Assembly (NCBI RefSeq): GCF_902498915.1
Contig: NZ_CABVLQ010000001.1
Direction: 5' to 3' (one strand)
DNA from: Escherichia ruysiae
GTDB taxonomy: Bacteria; Pseudomonadota; Gammaproteobacteria; Enterobacterales; Enterobacteriaceae
DNA length: 64,000 nucleotides
Each line of letters begins with the position of its first letter. Within the stretch, counting starts at the first letter, position 1. Both the position numbers and the translations under genes were made by a program. Shown piece by piece: positions 39,119 to 51,932 of the stretch. The notes beneath the pieces were generated by a model. It saw only the letters and a program-made list of their open reading frames with translations, searched no databases and was not told where the DNA came from.

Positions 39119-40339
39119 TTAACTCAACGTATGGGTTACTTCCTGAATTTTGTCACTATCCAGCTCATGTTCAAAGCTACGCAGACGTTTGTAGATAGAC
39201 ATCAGCTCAACCAGCGTAGTCCACGAGTTAATCAGATACTGGAAAGCTCCACGAACCTGACCGAAAACGTTGGTAATTTGCGTCATCAGTCCGAGCGTAA
39301 TCGTACCGGCAACAATCGACGGAAACAGCAGGAACAAACCGAAAACGTTATCGACTTGCAAATAGAGGATACGGGCGATGTTGAAATACATATAGTGAAA
39401 ATAGAGGCGGAAATAGTTTTTCCGCACGGCGCTGAACAACTCACGTACCGTTGGCGGCGTCGCGCGCGATGCATCATCTTCACCGTAGACCAATTCTTTA
39501 CGATAAGCCGCTTCTACGCGTTGGTTTTTAAATTCCAGCCCCGGCAGTTTGATACCCACAACCGCCAGCAATCCGGTTCCCATCAACGACCATACGATGG
39601 CTGCAATCACCAGTCCATATGGTATATGCCCGATAATCGGCAATTCCGGTACATGTGCGGAGAGCGTCACCAGTACCGGTAAGAAAGCGATTAACGTCAT
39701 GATAGCGTTAATAAAACTGACACCCATATTCTCCAGCGTTGAGGCAAAACGCATAGTATCTTCCTGCACACGCTGGGCGGCACCTTCGATATGACGCAGT
39801 TGTTGCCAGTTCGCCATGTAATATTCGTTCATCGCCGTACGCCAGCGAAACACGTAATGGCTGACAAAGAAGTTGTTCAGCACACTGATTACCACAGCAA
39901 TCAGCGCGATTCCAAGAAAGACGCCCACTTCGCGATAAAATTGTTCGATGGTGACTTTATGCGGCGAACTTAGCGCGGTTTGAATCAGGTCATAGAACGG
40001 TGCATACCAGGCGTTGACGGCAACCCCAACTTCCACCAGAAACCAGGTAACGAAGATAATCAGCGCAGTGCCGAGTATTGACCAGTATTGCCAACGATGC
40101 GGACTGTAGATAAACCAGAACAGCGCAAAAAGCCCTACACAAACAATGTAGTAAGCGTAAAAAACCAGGAAGTCTAACGACCAGAAACGTGCGGCGCTAA
40201 TCGGGATCTGCCCAGTAGCTCCGGTGATACGCGCCACCCAATCACCACCACCGGCTTGCCAGAAGATCACGGCAATCAGTGCCCAAATAAAGGCCGAGAG
40301 AAAAAAGGCTCCCGGCTTTGGGAAAAAAGACTTAAACAT
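39119..40339 (-). CDS. sbmA: Peptide antibiotic transporter SbmA
   Basis: SbmA is a proton-driven inner-membrane homodimer that imports microcins B17 and J25, bleomycin and proline-rich antimicrobial peptides. The 406-residue protein resembles the membrane domain of an ABC exporter (BacA family) but has no ATPase domain. About seven or eight membrane segments are visible. It starts the sbmA-yaiW operon and is divergent from ampH. Confidence 0.97.
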   Translation of the reverse strand: MFKSFFPKPGAFFLSAFIWALIAVIFWQAGGGDWVARITGATGQIPISAARFWSLDFLVFYAYYIVCVGLFALFWFIYSPHRWQYWSILGTALIIFVTWFLVEVGVAVNAWYAPFYDLIQTALSSPHKVTIEQFYREVGVFLGIALIAVVISVLNNFFVSHYVFRWRTAMNEYYMANWQQLRHIEGAAQRVQEDTMRFASTLENMGVSFINAIMTLIAFLPVLVTLSAHVPELPIIGHIPYGLVIAAIVWSLMGTGLLAVVGIKLPGLEFKNQRVEAAYRKELVYGEDDASRATPPTVRELFSAVRKNYFRLYFHYMYFNIARILYLQVDNVFGLFLLFPSIVAGTITLGLMTQITNVFGQVRGAFQYLINSWTTLVELMSIYKRLRSFEHELDSDKIQEVTHTLS

Positions 40340-40690
40340 ATGCTCTCCTGCTAACTTCTTATCGTTTTAACAACTGCTGTGCATTAACCGCATGATTGCT
40401 CCGAGGAGCCAGCTAAATGAAACCGCCCATTGTGACCAACGACAAGGTACTTAGTTCGTCATGCTGACCGTAAGAATTGTTTCGACGGATTTCACAAACA
40501 AAGGATTGTTTACATTAGCAGATTCACACGCGCAGGATCACAAATGCAGGCATTGGTGAACAGGAAAAAGATCGTGTTTACGCGCCGTTACGTTTTTAAC
40601 ACTATTATTGCACTAATTCGCCCTTTGCAATCCATCTATGAGTAGTATAAATACGCTCAGTTACCTTCATTTAATTTATGGACACCACCG
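40340..40690. other. sbmA-ampH divergent intergenic region
   Basis: This 351-bp gap contains the promoters of both genes. SbmA is known to be sigma-E dependent in K-12, but I cannot assign the boxes with confidence. No reading frame of interest and no RNA gene is seen. Confidence 0.45.
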
Positions 40691-41848
40691 TTGAAACGTA
40701 GTCTGCTTTTTTCTGCCGTGCTGTGTGCGGCGTCATTGACCTCAGTCCATGCGGCGCAGCCGATCACCGAACCGGAGTTCGCCTCTGATATTGTCGATCG
40801 CTATGCCGATCATATTTTTTACGGCAGCGGTGCCACGGGGATGGCACTGGTCGTTATTGACGGTAATCAGCGCGTCTTTCGCAGTTATGGGGAAACGCGT
40901 CCCGGTAATAACGTTCGCCCACAATTAGACTCTGTAGTCCGAATTGCGTCCCTCACTAAACTGATGACCAGTGAAATGCTGGTTAAGCTGCTCGATCAAG
41001 GCACGGTGAAGTTAAACGACCCGTTAAGTAAATATGCTCCACCAGGCACACGCGTGCCGACCTACAATGGAAAGCCCATTACGCTGGTGAATCTGGCAAC
41101 CCATACCAGCGCCCTGCCGCGTGAACAGCCTGGCGGTGCAGCAAATCGTCCGGTGTTTGTCTGGCCGACACGCGAACAACGCTGGAAATACCTTTCTACG
41201 GCGAAGCTGAAAGCCGCGCCCGGCAGTCAGGCAGCATACTCTAACCTTGCGTTTGATCTGCTGGCGGATGCGCTGGCGAATGCGTCCGGAAAGCCTTATA
41301 CACAGTTGTTTGAAGAGCAGATCACTCGTCCGTTGGGGATGAAAGACACCACCTACACACCATCGCCAGATCAGTGCCGACGCTTAATGGTTGCCGAGCG
41401 CGGTGCCAGTCCGTGCAATAACACGCTGGCGGCAATCGGTAGCGGCGGCGTCTATTCCACGCCTGGCGATATGATGCGCTGGATGCAGCAGTATTTGTCG
41501 TCTGATTTTTATCAGCGCAGTAACCAGGCGGATCGTATGCAGACGCTGATTTATCAACGCGCGCAGTTTACGAAAGTGATCGGCATGGATGTACCTGGCA
41601 GAGCGGATGCGCTCGGTTTAGGCTGGGTATATATGGCGCCGAAAGATGGGCGTCCGGGAATTATTCAGAAAACTGGTGGCGGCGGCGGATTCATTACCTA
41701 TATGGCGATGATCCCGCAAAAAAATATTGGTGCTTTTGTGGTCGTCACTCGCTCGCCGTTGACTCGCTTTAAAAACATGAGCGATGGTATCAATGATCTG
41801 GTAACCGAACTGAGCGGGAATAAACCGCTGGTCATCCCCGCGTCCTGA
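40691..41848 (+). CDS. ampH: AmpH, DD-carboxypeptidase/endopeptidase and beta-lactamase-related protein
   Basis: AmpH is a periplasmic class C-type penicillin-binding protein that trims peptidoglycan. The TTG at 40691 gives 385 residues with a signal peptide ending VHA. The active-site serine is in the SxxK motif SLTK (87-90), with YSN in AAYSNLAFD and the third motif near QKTGGGGGF. TTG is a rare start codon, but the signal peptide begins directly at it. Confidence 0.95.
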   Translation: MKRSLLFSAVLCAASLTSVHAAQPITEPEFASDIVDRYADHIFYGSGATGMALVVIDGNQRVFRSYGETRPGNNVRPQLDSVVRIASLTKLMTSEMLVKLLDQGTVKLNDPLSKYAPPGTRVPTYNGKPITLVNLATHTSALPREQPGGAANRPVFVWPTREQRWKYLSTAKLKAAPGSQAAYSNLAFDLLADALANASGKPYTQLFEEQITRPLGMKDTTYTPSPDQCRRLMVAERGASPCNNTLAAIGSGGVYSTPGDMMRWMQQYLSSDFYQRSNQADRMQTLIYQRAQFTKVIGMDVPGRADALGLGWVYMAPKDGRPGIIQKTGGGGGFITYMAMIPQKNIGAFVVVTRSPLTRFKNMSDGINDLVTELSGNKPLVIPAS

Positions 41849-42535
<687 letters not shown>

Positions 42536-42546
42536 TATTTCTTCGC

Positions 42547-45509
<2,963 letters not shown>

Positions 45510-46035
45510 TTGTCATCCCTCCTCAGGGACGTAATAAGTTGATCCATCAATTATCAATGCATAGAAAACATATTATGTTTCGCGTTTACGATTATGCGGC
45601 GTTACAGATGAATGGTTCAATTATTCTTTCCCCTAAGTCCGAATGTGGACATATATGAATAACGTGTAAACACAGATCACAAAAACAGACAAAAACCTAA
45701 CATTTCAATCTGTTAATGACAGCATTGATTTCAAAGTTATATACTCTACAAATATTACATCAGCAAATTAGACAAATAATGTATTAATAAACAATGAACT
45801 TTAAGTCATTCTATTTTTAACAGCGCAGTCAAACTCCCAAAAACAATAATCAGGGAGAATTAATAAAAATTAAAAATATTTTCAGTGAATATGAAAATAT
45901 TGCTATTTATATTAAAAAGATGTCCAGGCCGGTCTTTCCTTCTCTTCTTGTCAACATCGCGACAACTTTCGTAAAACACCCCCGCCCTGCTTCAGGTATA
46001 CTATGTCCCTCGATTCCACAAACATCAGGCAGACC
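45510..46035. other. yaiT-hemB divergent intergenic region
   Basis: This 526-bp gap is strongly AT-rich between about 45660 and 45915, as expected of H-NS-bound DNA upstream of an autotransporter. A -10-like TATACT lies at 45997-46002, about 30 bp upstream of the hemB start. No coding sequence is evident. Confidence 0.55.
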
Positions 46036-47010
46036 ATGACAGACTTAATCCAACGCCCTCGTCGCCTGCGCAAATCTCCTGCGCTGCGCGCTATGTTTGA
46101 AGAGACAACACTTAGCCTTAACGACCTGGTGTTGCCGATCTTTGTTGAAGAAGAAATTGACGACTACAAAGCCGTTGAAGCCATGCCGGGCGTAATGCGT
46201 ATTCCAGAGAAACATCTGGCGCGCGAAATCGAACGTATCGCCAATGCCGGTATTCGGTCAGTAATGACTTTCGGCATCTCTCACCATACCGATGAAACGG
46301 GCAGCGATGCCTGGCGGGAAGATGGTCTGGTGGCGCGTATGTCACGCATTTGCAAGCAGACCGTGCCTGAAATGATCGTTATGTCAGACACCTGTTTCTG
46401 CGAATACACCTCTCACGGTCACTGCGGTGTGCTGTGCGAGCACGGCGTCGACAACGACGCGACCCTCGAAAATTTAGGCAAACAAGCAGTGGTCGCTGCT
46501 GCTGCGGGTGCAGACTTCATCGCCCCTTCCGCCGCAATGGACGGTCAGGTACAGGCGATTCGTCAGGCGCTGGACGCTGCGGGTTTTAAAGATACGGCGA
46601 TCATGTCGTATTCGACCAAGTTCGCTTCCTCCTTTTATGGTCCGTTCCGTGAAGCTGCCGGAAGCGCATTAAAAGGTGACCGCAAAAGCTATCAGATGAA
46701 CCCAATGAACCGTCGCGAAGCGATTCGTGAATCACTGCTGGATGAAGCTCAGGGCGCAGACTGCCTGATGGTTAAACCAGCCGGAGCGTACCTGGACATC
46801 GTGCGTGAGCTGCGTGAACGTACTGAACTGCCGATTGGCGCGTATCAGGTAAGCGGCGAGTACGCGATGATTAAGTTCGCCGCGCTGGCGGGTGCTATAG
46901 ATGAAGAGAAAGTAGTGCTCGAAAGCTTAGGTTCGATTAAGCGTGCGGGTGCGGATCTGATTTTCAGCTACTTTGCGCTGGATCTGGCTGAGAAGAAGAT
47001 TCTGCGTTAA
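46036..47010 (+). CDS. hemB: Porphobilinogen synthase (delta-aminolevulinic acid dehydratase)
   Basis: HemB condenses two 5-aminolevulinates into porphobilinogen for heme synthesis. The ATG at 46036 gives 324 residues. The catalytic zinc site [14 protein letters not shown] and the two Schiff-base lysines, in [14 protein letters not shown] and [10 protein letters not shown], are present. The 11 extra codons upstream are not conserved. It is a single gene that converges on tauD, with a repeat region in between. Confidence 0.97.
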
Positions 47011-47060
47011 TTTTGTTTCCTCTCAGAAAGGGGGAGTTAACCTGTTGAAAGTACGGTGAA

Positions 47061-47095
47061 CGCCCCCTCACCCTAACCCTCTCCCCAAGGGGGCG
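47061..47095. repeat. GC-rich palindrome after hemB
   Basis: CGCCCCCT (47061-47068) pairs with AGGGGGCG (47088-47095) around a C-rich loop (CCCTAACCCTCTCCCC). It looks like a dispersed intergenic palindromic element rather than a classical terminator, since no T-tract follows. Its right arm runs into the first unit of the adjacent tandem repeat. Confidence 0.6.
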
Positions 47096-47220
47096 AGGGG
47101 ACCGTCCGCACTCGCTTCATCTATATCACCGTTCTTTCGCCGCTCGAGGGGACCGTCCGTATTCGTTTTATCTAAATCACCTTTCTTTCGCCACACGAGG
47201 GGACCGTCCGCGCTCGTTTC
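47094..47220. repeat. 51-bp tandem repeat, about 2.5 copies
   Basis: The core CGAGGGGACCGTCCG recurs at 47094, 47145 and 47196, exactly 51 bp apart. The intervening sequences are very similar (xCTCGCTTCATCTATATCACC / xTTCGTTTTATCTAAATCACC, then TTCTTTCGCC). It lies between hemB and tauD, reaching the tauD stop at 47219. The period is a multiple of three, and the minus-strand frame through it is open, but I do not regard it as coding. Confidence 0.85.
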
Positions 47221-48070
47221 ACCCCGCCCGATAAAACGGTTTATCCCCGAGGATCGTCGCCCGATGCATAATCCGCCGCTGTGGCAGATAATCTGCATTC
47301 GCATAGTGCTGAGTCACGCGGTTATCCCAAATCGCGATATCATTTGGCTGCCAGCGCCAGCGCACCTGAAACTCCGGTTTGATGATATGGGTAAATAAAA
47401 AGCCTAGCAAGGCTTCGCTCTCTTTCTCACTGACATCGACAATTCGCGTGGTAAATCCTTCATTAACAAACAACGCCTGTTTACCGCTCACCGGATGCGT
47501 TCGCACCACCGGATGTAGTAAAGGAGGATTTTTCGCTGCCGCCTCGCGCCAGCGTTGATGCTCCTCCTCCGTTTTGCGGTATTTGTATTCCGGGAACGAT
47601 TTACGGAAATCATGCTCCGCGCGCAGCCCGCTCAACAACTGACGGAAGGGAACAGAGAGCGCCTCATACGCCGCAATACCACTGGTCCATAGCGTATCGC
47701 CCCCGGTTGATGGCAACTCTTTCGCTGCCAGTATCGCTCCCGCTGGCGGCGTCTCAATAAATGTCACATCGGTGTGCCAGTTGTCGTTATCCGGCGGATT
47801 ATCGTTATGGGTATCCAGTACGATAATCTCCTCAACCCCTTCGGCATGAGGGTAAACAGGATGAATATGTAGCTCGCCAAAACGCTGGGCCAGCGCGCGT
47901 TGCTGCTGTGGCGAAATGCCTTGTTCACGCAGAAACACCACCTGATGGCGCAACACCGCATGGTAAAGCTGTTCAAACTGATTATCACTTAACGGACGCG
48001 TCAGGTCGGCACCCGAAATTTGTGCGCCGATATACGGCCCCAGCGGGGTAATGCTCAGACGTTCACTCAT
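47219..48070 (-). CDS. tauD: Taurine dioxygenase
   Basis: TauD is an Fe(II)/2-oxoglutarate dioxygenase that converts taurine to sulfite and aminoacetaldehyde for use as a sulfur source. The 283-residue protein has the metal-binding HxD at H99-D101 (NWHTDVTF) and the distal histidine in the TQHYANADY block. The C-terminal 2-oxoglutarate-binding arginine region (RRIMHRATI) is present. Its start overlaps the tauC stop by 4 bp. Confidence 0.97.
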   Translation of the reverse strand: MSERLSITPLGPYIGAQISGADLTRPLSDNQFEQLYHAVLRHQVVFLREQGISPQQQRALAQRFGELHIHPVYPHAEGVEEIIVLDTHNDNPPDNDNWHTDVTFIETPPAGAILAAKELPSTGGDTLWTSGIAAYEALSVPFRQLLSGLRAEHDFRKSFPEYKYRKTEEEHQRWREAAAKNPPLLHPVVRTHPVSGKQALFVNEGFTTRIVDVSEKESEALLGFLFTHIIKPEFQVRWRWQPNDIAIWDNRVTQHYANADYLPQRRIMHRATILGDKPFYRAG

Positions 48071-48894
48071 TGTACTTCTCCATGCCAGGGCGTCAGGCGG
48101 CGCTGTAACGCACGCAGACCCAGTTCTAAAAGAAAGGCGATAATCGCAATCACCGCGATCCCCGCCAGCACCACGTCAGTTGCGAGAAATTCACCCGCTG
48201 ACTGAACCATAAAACCTAAGCCTCGCGTCGCGGCAATCAGCTCCGCCGCCACCAGCGTAGACCAGCCAACCCCCAGACCAATACGTAATCCGGTGAGAAT
48301 TTCCGGCAGCGCGCCAGGCAGAATGACAAACCACAGCACCTGCGTGCGACTGGCGCCCAGCGACTGCGCGGCACGAACGCGAACCTGCTGCACGCTTTTC
48401 ACCCCTGCCAACGCCGACATCGCCACCGGTGCAAAAATCGCTAAATAGATCAGTAAGATCTTCGAGGTTTCACCAATACCAAACCAGATCACCATCAGCG
48501 GCAAATAGGCCAGCGGCGGCACAGGGCGATACAGTTCAATTACCGGATCCAGAATGCCGCGCACCGTCGGGCTTAGCCCCATGGCGATCCCAACCGGAAT
48601 GCCGATTAACACCGCCGCAAGTAGCGCCAGCACAATGCGCGTCAGGCTGGCTGCCAGATGCTGCCACAGCGTGGCGTCCATAAATCCTTGCGTTCCGGCA
48701 ATGGTGAGCAGTTTTGCCAGTACCTGTTGCGGCGGCGGCAAAAACAGCGGGCTAATCAGTTGCAGCGCCGCCACTGCCCACCATAAAGTCAGTAAAACCG
48801 CTAGTGTGCCAATGCTTAAAGTGACCTGACGCGAGAGCGGCCAGCACAATTTCAGCCGACGCGAATGCATTTTTTCATTAATAAGCACACTCAT
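48067..48894 (-). CDS. tauC: Taurine ABC transporter permease TauC
   Basis: TauC is the inner-membrane permease of the taurine importer. The 275-residue protein has six predicted helices and the permease EAA-type loop (AAQSLGASRTQVLWFVILPGALPEI). It overlaps tauB and tauD by 4 bp each, so the operon is translated as a coupled unit. Confidence 0.96.
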   Translation of the reverse strand: MSVLINEKMHSRRLKLCWPLSRQVTLSIGTLAVLLTLWWAVAALQLISPLFLPPPQQVLAKLLTIAGTQGFMDATLWQHLAASLTRIVLALLAAVLIGIPVGIAMGLSPTVRGILDPVIELYRPVPPLAYLPLMVIWFGIGETSKILLIYLAIFAPVAMSALAGVKSVQQVRVRAAQSLGASRTQVLWFVILPGALPEILTGLRIGLGVGWSTLVAAELIAATRGLGFMVQSAGEFLATDVVLAGIAVIAIIAFLLELGLRALQRRLTPWHGEVQ

Positions 48895-49658
48895 GAGAAC
48901 GCCTCTCGTTGCTCAAATACGCGGCTTAAAACATATTCGCGCATGGCGATGAATTGTGGATCGGACTTGATGCTGCGGCTAGACTCTCCCGCAACAAAGC
49001 GGCGGGCGAAGTTGAGCCGCAGACGCTCCAGCACACGACCCGGCCCCGGTGAAAGCAGAACCAGTTCGGTCGCCATAAACACCGCTTCTTCTATATCATG
49101 GGTAATCAAAAACACCTGCTTGCCTGTCTCCTGCCAGAGTTTCAGCAGCAGTATTTGCATCTGGTCGCGGGTGAAGGCGTCCAGCGCGCCAAACGGTTCG
49201 TCGAGTAATAACATCCGGGGATTAGCCGCCAGCGCGCGGGCAATCCCTACCCGCTGACGCTGACCGCCAGAAAGCTGCCAGATGTCGCGTTTTCCCGCAC
49301 CTTCCAGCCCGACTTTTTTCAGCATTTGGTGAGCGATTTCCAGACGTTGCTTTTTCTCCATCCCCGCCAGTTGCAGGCCGAACGCCACGTTATCCTGCAC
49401 ATTACGCCACGGCAGCAGCCCTTCATTCTGAAAAACCACCCCGCGCTCTGCACCCGGTCCCTCGATACGCTTGCCCGCCAGTTGAATGCTGCCTTGCTGA
49501 TAATGCACAAAACCGGCAATCAGATTCAGTAAGGTGGTTTTGCCACAGCCAGACGGCCCCAGCACCACCAGCAGTTCGCCGCTTTCCAGCGTCAGATTGA
49601 TATCTTCCAGCGCCGGTTTACCGCCATAATCGGCATAGAGATGAGAGATTTGCAGCAT
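48891..49658 (-). CDS. tauB: Taurine ABC transporter ATP-binding protein TauB
   Basis: TauB powers taurine uptake. The 255-residue protein has Walker A GPSGCGKTT, the Q-loop, the signature LSGGQRQR, Walker B MLLLDEPFGALD and the H-loop (ITHDIEEAV). It lies between tauA and tauC, 12 bp downstream of tauA. Confidence 0.97.
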   Translation of the reverse strand: MLQISHLYADYGGKPALEDINLTLESGELLVVLGPSGCGKTTLLNLIAGFVHYQQGSIQLAGKRIEGPGAERGVVFQNEGLLPWRNVQDNVAFGLQLAGMEKKQRLEIAHQMLKKVGLEGAGKRDIWQLSGGQRQRVGIARALAANPRMLLLDEPFGALDAFTRDQMQILLLKLWQETGKQVFLITHDIEEAVFMATELVLLSPGPGRVLERLRLNFARRFVAGESSRSIKSDPQFIAMREYVLSRVFEQREAFS

Positions 49659-49670
49659 TCGCGCCTCCTT

Positions 49671-50633
49671 TTATTGCACGAAGCGCGAGGTAACGTACTG
49701 GCTGTAATCATTCGCCACGGCGGGAACTTTACCCTGCTCTTTCAAAAACTGCGCGGTGTCGATGATCGCTTTGTTCACCGCTCCGGTCAGTTCTGCCGTT
49801 TGCTGCTGCGGCGTCAGATAGGTATTTCCCTTGACCAGCCCCGGTACGTCAGCTTCCGGTACACCGCTCAAGCGCGCCAGTTTGCTGATGTTTTCCGGCT
49901 GTTTCAGCCACACGTCCGGATTCGCAATGTACGGCTGCTGGGCATCAATGGCGCTTTTAGCGAACGCTTTCACCACATCAGGATGTTTCTGGGCAAAATC
50001 TTTGCGCACTACCCAAACGTCCAGCGTCGGTGCCCCCCACCGCCCGACCTGTTCTGAGTCTGTCAACACCTTGCCGTCTTTTTCCAGCGCATTAACCGCA
50101 GGTGCCCAGACATAAGCGCCATCAATATCTCCCCGTTGCCAGGCGGCAATAATCGCTGGCGGTTGCAGGTTCACAATCTCCACTTGTCCGGGTTTAATGC
50201 CCCAGTGTTTCAACGCTGCCAGCAGGCTGTAGTGCGTGGTGGAGATAAACGGCACGGCGATGCGTTTGCCAATCAGATCTTCGGGTTTGCTGATGTTTTT
50301 CTTAACTACCAGCGCCTCGGAGTTACCCAGTTTTGACGCCAGCAAGAAAACTTCAATCGGCACCTGCTGGCTGGCAGCAACCGCTAACGGGCTGGAACCG
50401 AGATTACCGATTTGCACGTCGCCAGAAGCCAGCGCCCGAACGATGCTGGCTCCGCTGTCAAACTTGCGCCAGTCCACGGTCGCCCCGCTCTCTTTGGCAA
50501 AGGTGTTATCAGCCTGAGCCACTTTCGCCGGTTCGGCGGAGGTTTGATACGCCACGGTGACGTTCACCGCCTGCGCCTGAAAAGTGATGAATGCCAGTGT
50601 GGCAAGAAGTGTGTTACGCGATGAAATTGCCAT
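49671..50633 (-). CDS. tauA: Taurine-binding periplasmic protein TauA
   Basis: TauA captures taurine in the periplasm for TauBC. The 320-residue protein has a signal peptide cleaved after AQA (MAISSRNTLLATLAFITFQ) and a SsuA/ThiY-type binding fold. It is the first gene of tauABCD, which is activated by Cbl and CysB during sulfate limitation. The control region would lie in the gap to the right. Confidence 0.97.
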   Translation of the reverse strand: MAISSRNTLLATLAFITFQAQAVNVTVAYQTSAEPAKVAQADNTFAKESGATVDWRKFDSGASIVRALASGDVQIGNLGSSPLAVAASQQVPIEVFLLASKLGNSEALVVKKNISKPEDLIGKRIAVPFISTTHYSLLAALKHWGIKPGQVEIVNLQPPAIIAAWQRGDIDGAYVWAPAVNALEKDGKVLTDSEQVGRWGAPTLDVWVVRKDFAQKHPDVVKAFAKSAIDAQQPYIANPDVWLKQPENISKLARLSGVPEADVPGLVKGNTYLTPQQQTAELTGAVNKAIIDTAQFLKEQGKVPAVANDYSQYVTSRFVQ

Positions 50634-51236
50634 AATTGTCTGCTCCCCTGTCTTGTTATGAGAGCAGTATTCGCGGAGAAAGATATTTGATAAAAGAATT
50701 AATCATTATGGACAATATGTTTTTATTCTTAGCAAAAAAATGGCAAACGATAGATGAGTTATGCATTTACCAACCGTTTTCCTACAAAGCAATGCCACAT
50801 TTACTTTTATATACGAATAAAAATTCAAACAATAAAAATTTATTTCACCCTCCACCAACCAGACAACCAATAATAAATATATATATTATTTTTATTTTAT
50901 ATAATGCAATCTTCAAAACCTCTTTGCCATACCAATTCATTCATAAAACGAATATAAAAAGTAATGGTTGATAGAAGATATTTTTTAAATGCAATTAATT
51001 GACAAACTAAATCACATCTAAATACAATATGTAAAAAATATAATCACGCTCACAAAACACACAAATGTTTAACATATGATGCACACAAATCAAACTTATA
51101 CCGCTTACGGCCCTCCGGGCATTAATTGACCTGTTCTCAGGATTATTCTTTTTTACCGCGTGTCATTTTTAACATCTGAGTATGTTGCAGAGGGTTGCCG
51201 CTCTGCATTCGTCGCGCTTTCAGCATAATAATTACA
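50634..51236. other. AT-rich intergenic region between tauA and yaiS
   Basis: This 603-bp gap between divergent operons carries the tauA promoter at its left end and the presumed yaiSPXO promoter at its right. From about 50690 to 51070 it is very AT-rich with long A/T runs. A 111-codon open frame on the plus strand there has no family resemblance and is probably non-coding. A perfect 6-bp stem-loop lies at 51187-51206. Confidence 0.55.
51187..51206 (+). other. Stem-loop upstream of yaiS
   Basis: GCAGAG (51187-51192) pairs with CTCTGC (51201-51206) around the loop GGTTGCCG. It lies 30 bp upstream of the yaiS ATG, in the likely 5' leader. No T-tract follows. It is not a match to the ops/JUMPstart element of other polysaccharide operons. 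Confidence 0.45.
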
Positions 51237-51923
51237 ATGGAGTGTCATGAATTGGATAAGGTTTTAAATTCTGCGTTGCATTCTTCAGCAGAAAAGAGGA
51301 AAGGTATTCTTGCGATTGGTGCGCATCCTGACGATATTGAATTAGGTTGTGGCGCATCGCTTGCTCGTCTTGCGCAGAAAGGATTTTATATCACCGCCGT
51401 TGTCATGACTGCTGGCGATTCGGGTGTAAGCGAAATCATCGATCGTCATGAAGAATCTCGCGAAGCATTAAAGATGTTGGGGTGTCAGAAAACTATTCAT
51501 CTTAATTTTTCAGACACCCGTACACATCTGCAACTCAATGATATGATTTCCTCCCTGGAAGATATTATTAAAAATCAAATTCCCGCTGATGTAGAAATCA
51601 TACGGGTATATACCATGCATGATGCTGACCGCCATCAGGATCATCTGGCAGTTTATCAGGCATCAATGGTTGCCTGCCGCACTATTCCACAGATTCTCGG
51701 CTATGAAACGCCAAGCACCTGGCTTTCATTTATGCCCCAGGTTTTTGAATCCGTAAAAGAAGAATATTTTACCGTAAAACTTGCAGCGTTAAAAAAACAT
51801 AAAAGCCAGGAGCGACGTGATTATATGCGTCATGAACGTTTACGTGCTGTTGCACAATTTCGCGGACAACAGGTCAATAGTGATCTGGGTGAAGGCTTTG
51901 TTATTCATAAAATGATTCTTTGA
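51237..51923 (+). CDS. yaiS: PIG-L family (LmbE-like) deacetylase YaiS
   Basis: PIG-L enzymes are zinc-dependent N-deacetylases acting on acetylated amino sugars. The ATG at 51237 gives 228 residues. The metal motif AHPDD lies at 29-33 and the second motif HQDH at 133-136, so the predicted zinc ligands are H30, D33 and H136. The GC content is lower than in neighbouring core genes. It ends 9 bp before yaiP, suggesting an operon in which the deacetylase modifies the product of the glycosyltransferase. The substrate is not known. A start upstream at 51195 is possible but would disrupt the hairpin region. Confidence 0.88.
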   Translation: MECHELDKVLNSALHSSAEKRKGILAIGAHPDDIELGCGASLARLAQKGFYITAVVMTAGDSGVSEIIDRHEESREALKMLGCQKTIHLNFSDTRTHLQLNDMISSLEDIIKNQIPADVEIIRVYTMHDADRHQDHLAVYQASMVACRTIPQILGYETPSTWLSFMPQVFESVKEEYFTVKLAALKKHKSQERRDYMRHERLRAVAQFRGQQVNSDLGEGFVIHKMIL

Positions 51924-51932
51924 GCAGACTTA

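Noticed and set aside
47068..47304. 78-codon minus-strand frame with 17-residue protein repeats (ADGPL...)
   Set aside because: The repetition only reflects the 51-bp DNA repeat, whose period is a multiple of three. The frame also overlaps the end of tauD in another frame.
50636..50971. 111-codon open frame in the AT-rich gap between tauA and yaiS
   Set aside because: It begins at the tauA control region, has low-complexity Asn/Ile/Lys composition typical of random AT-rich DNA, and shows no recognisable domain.
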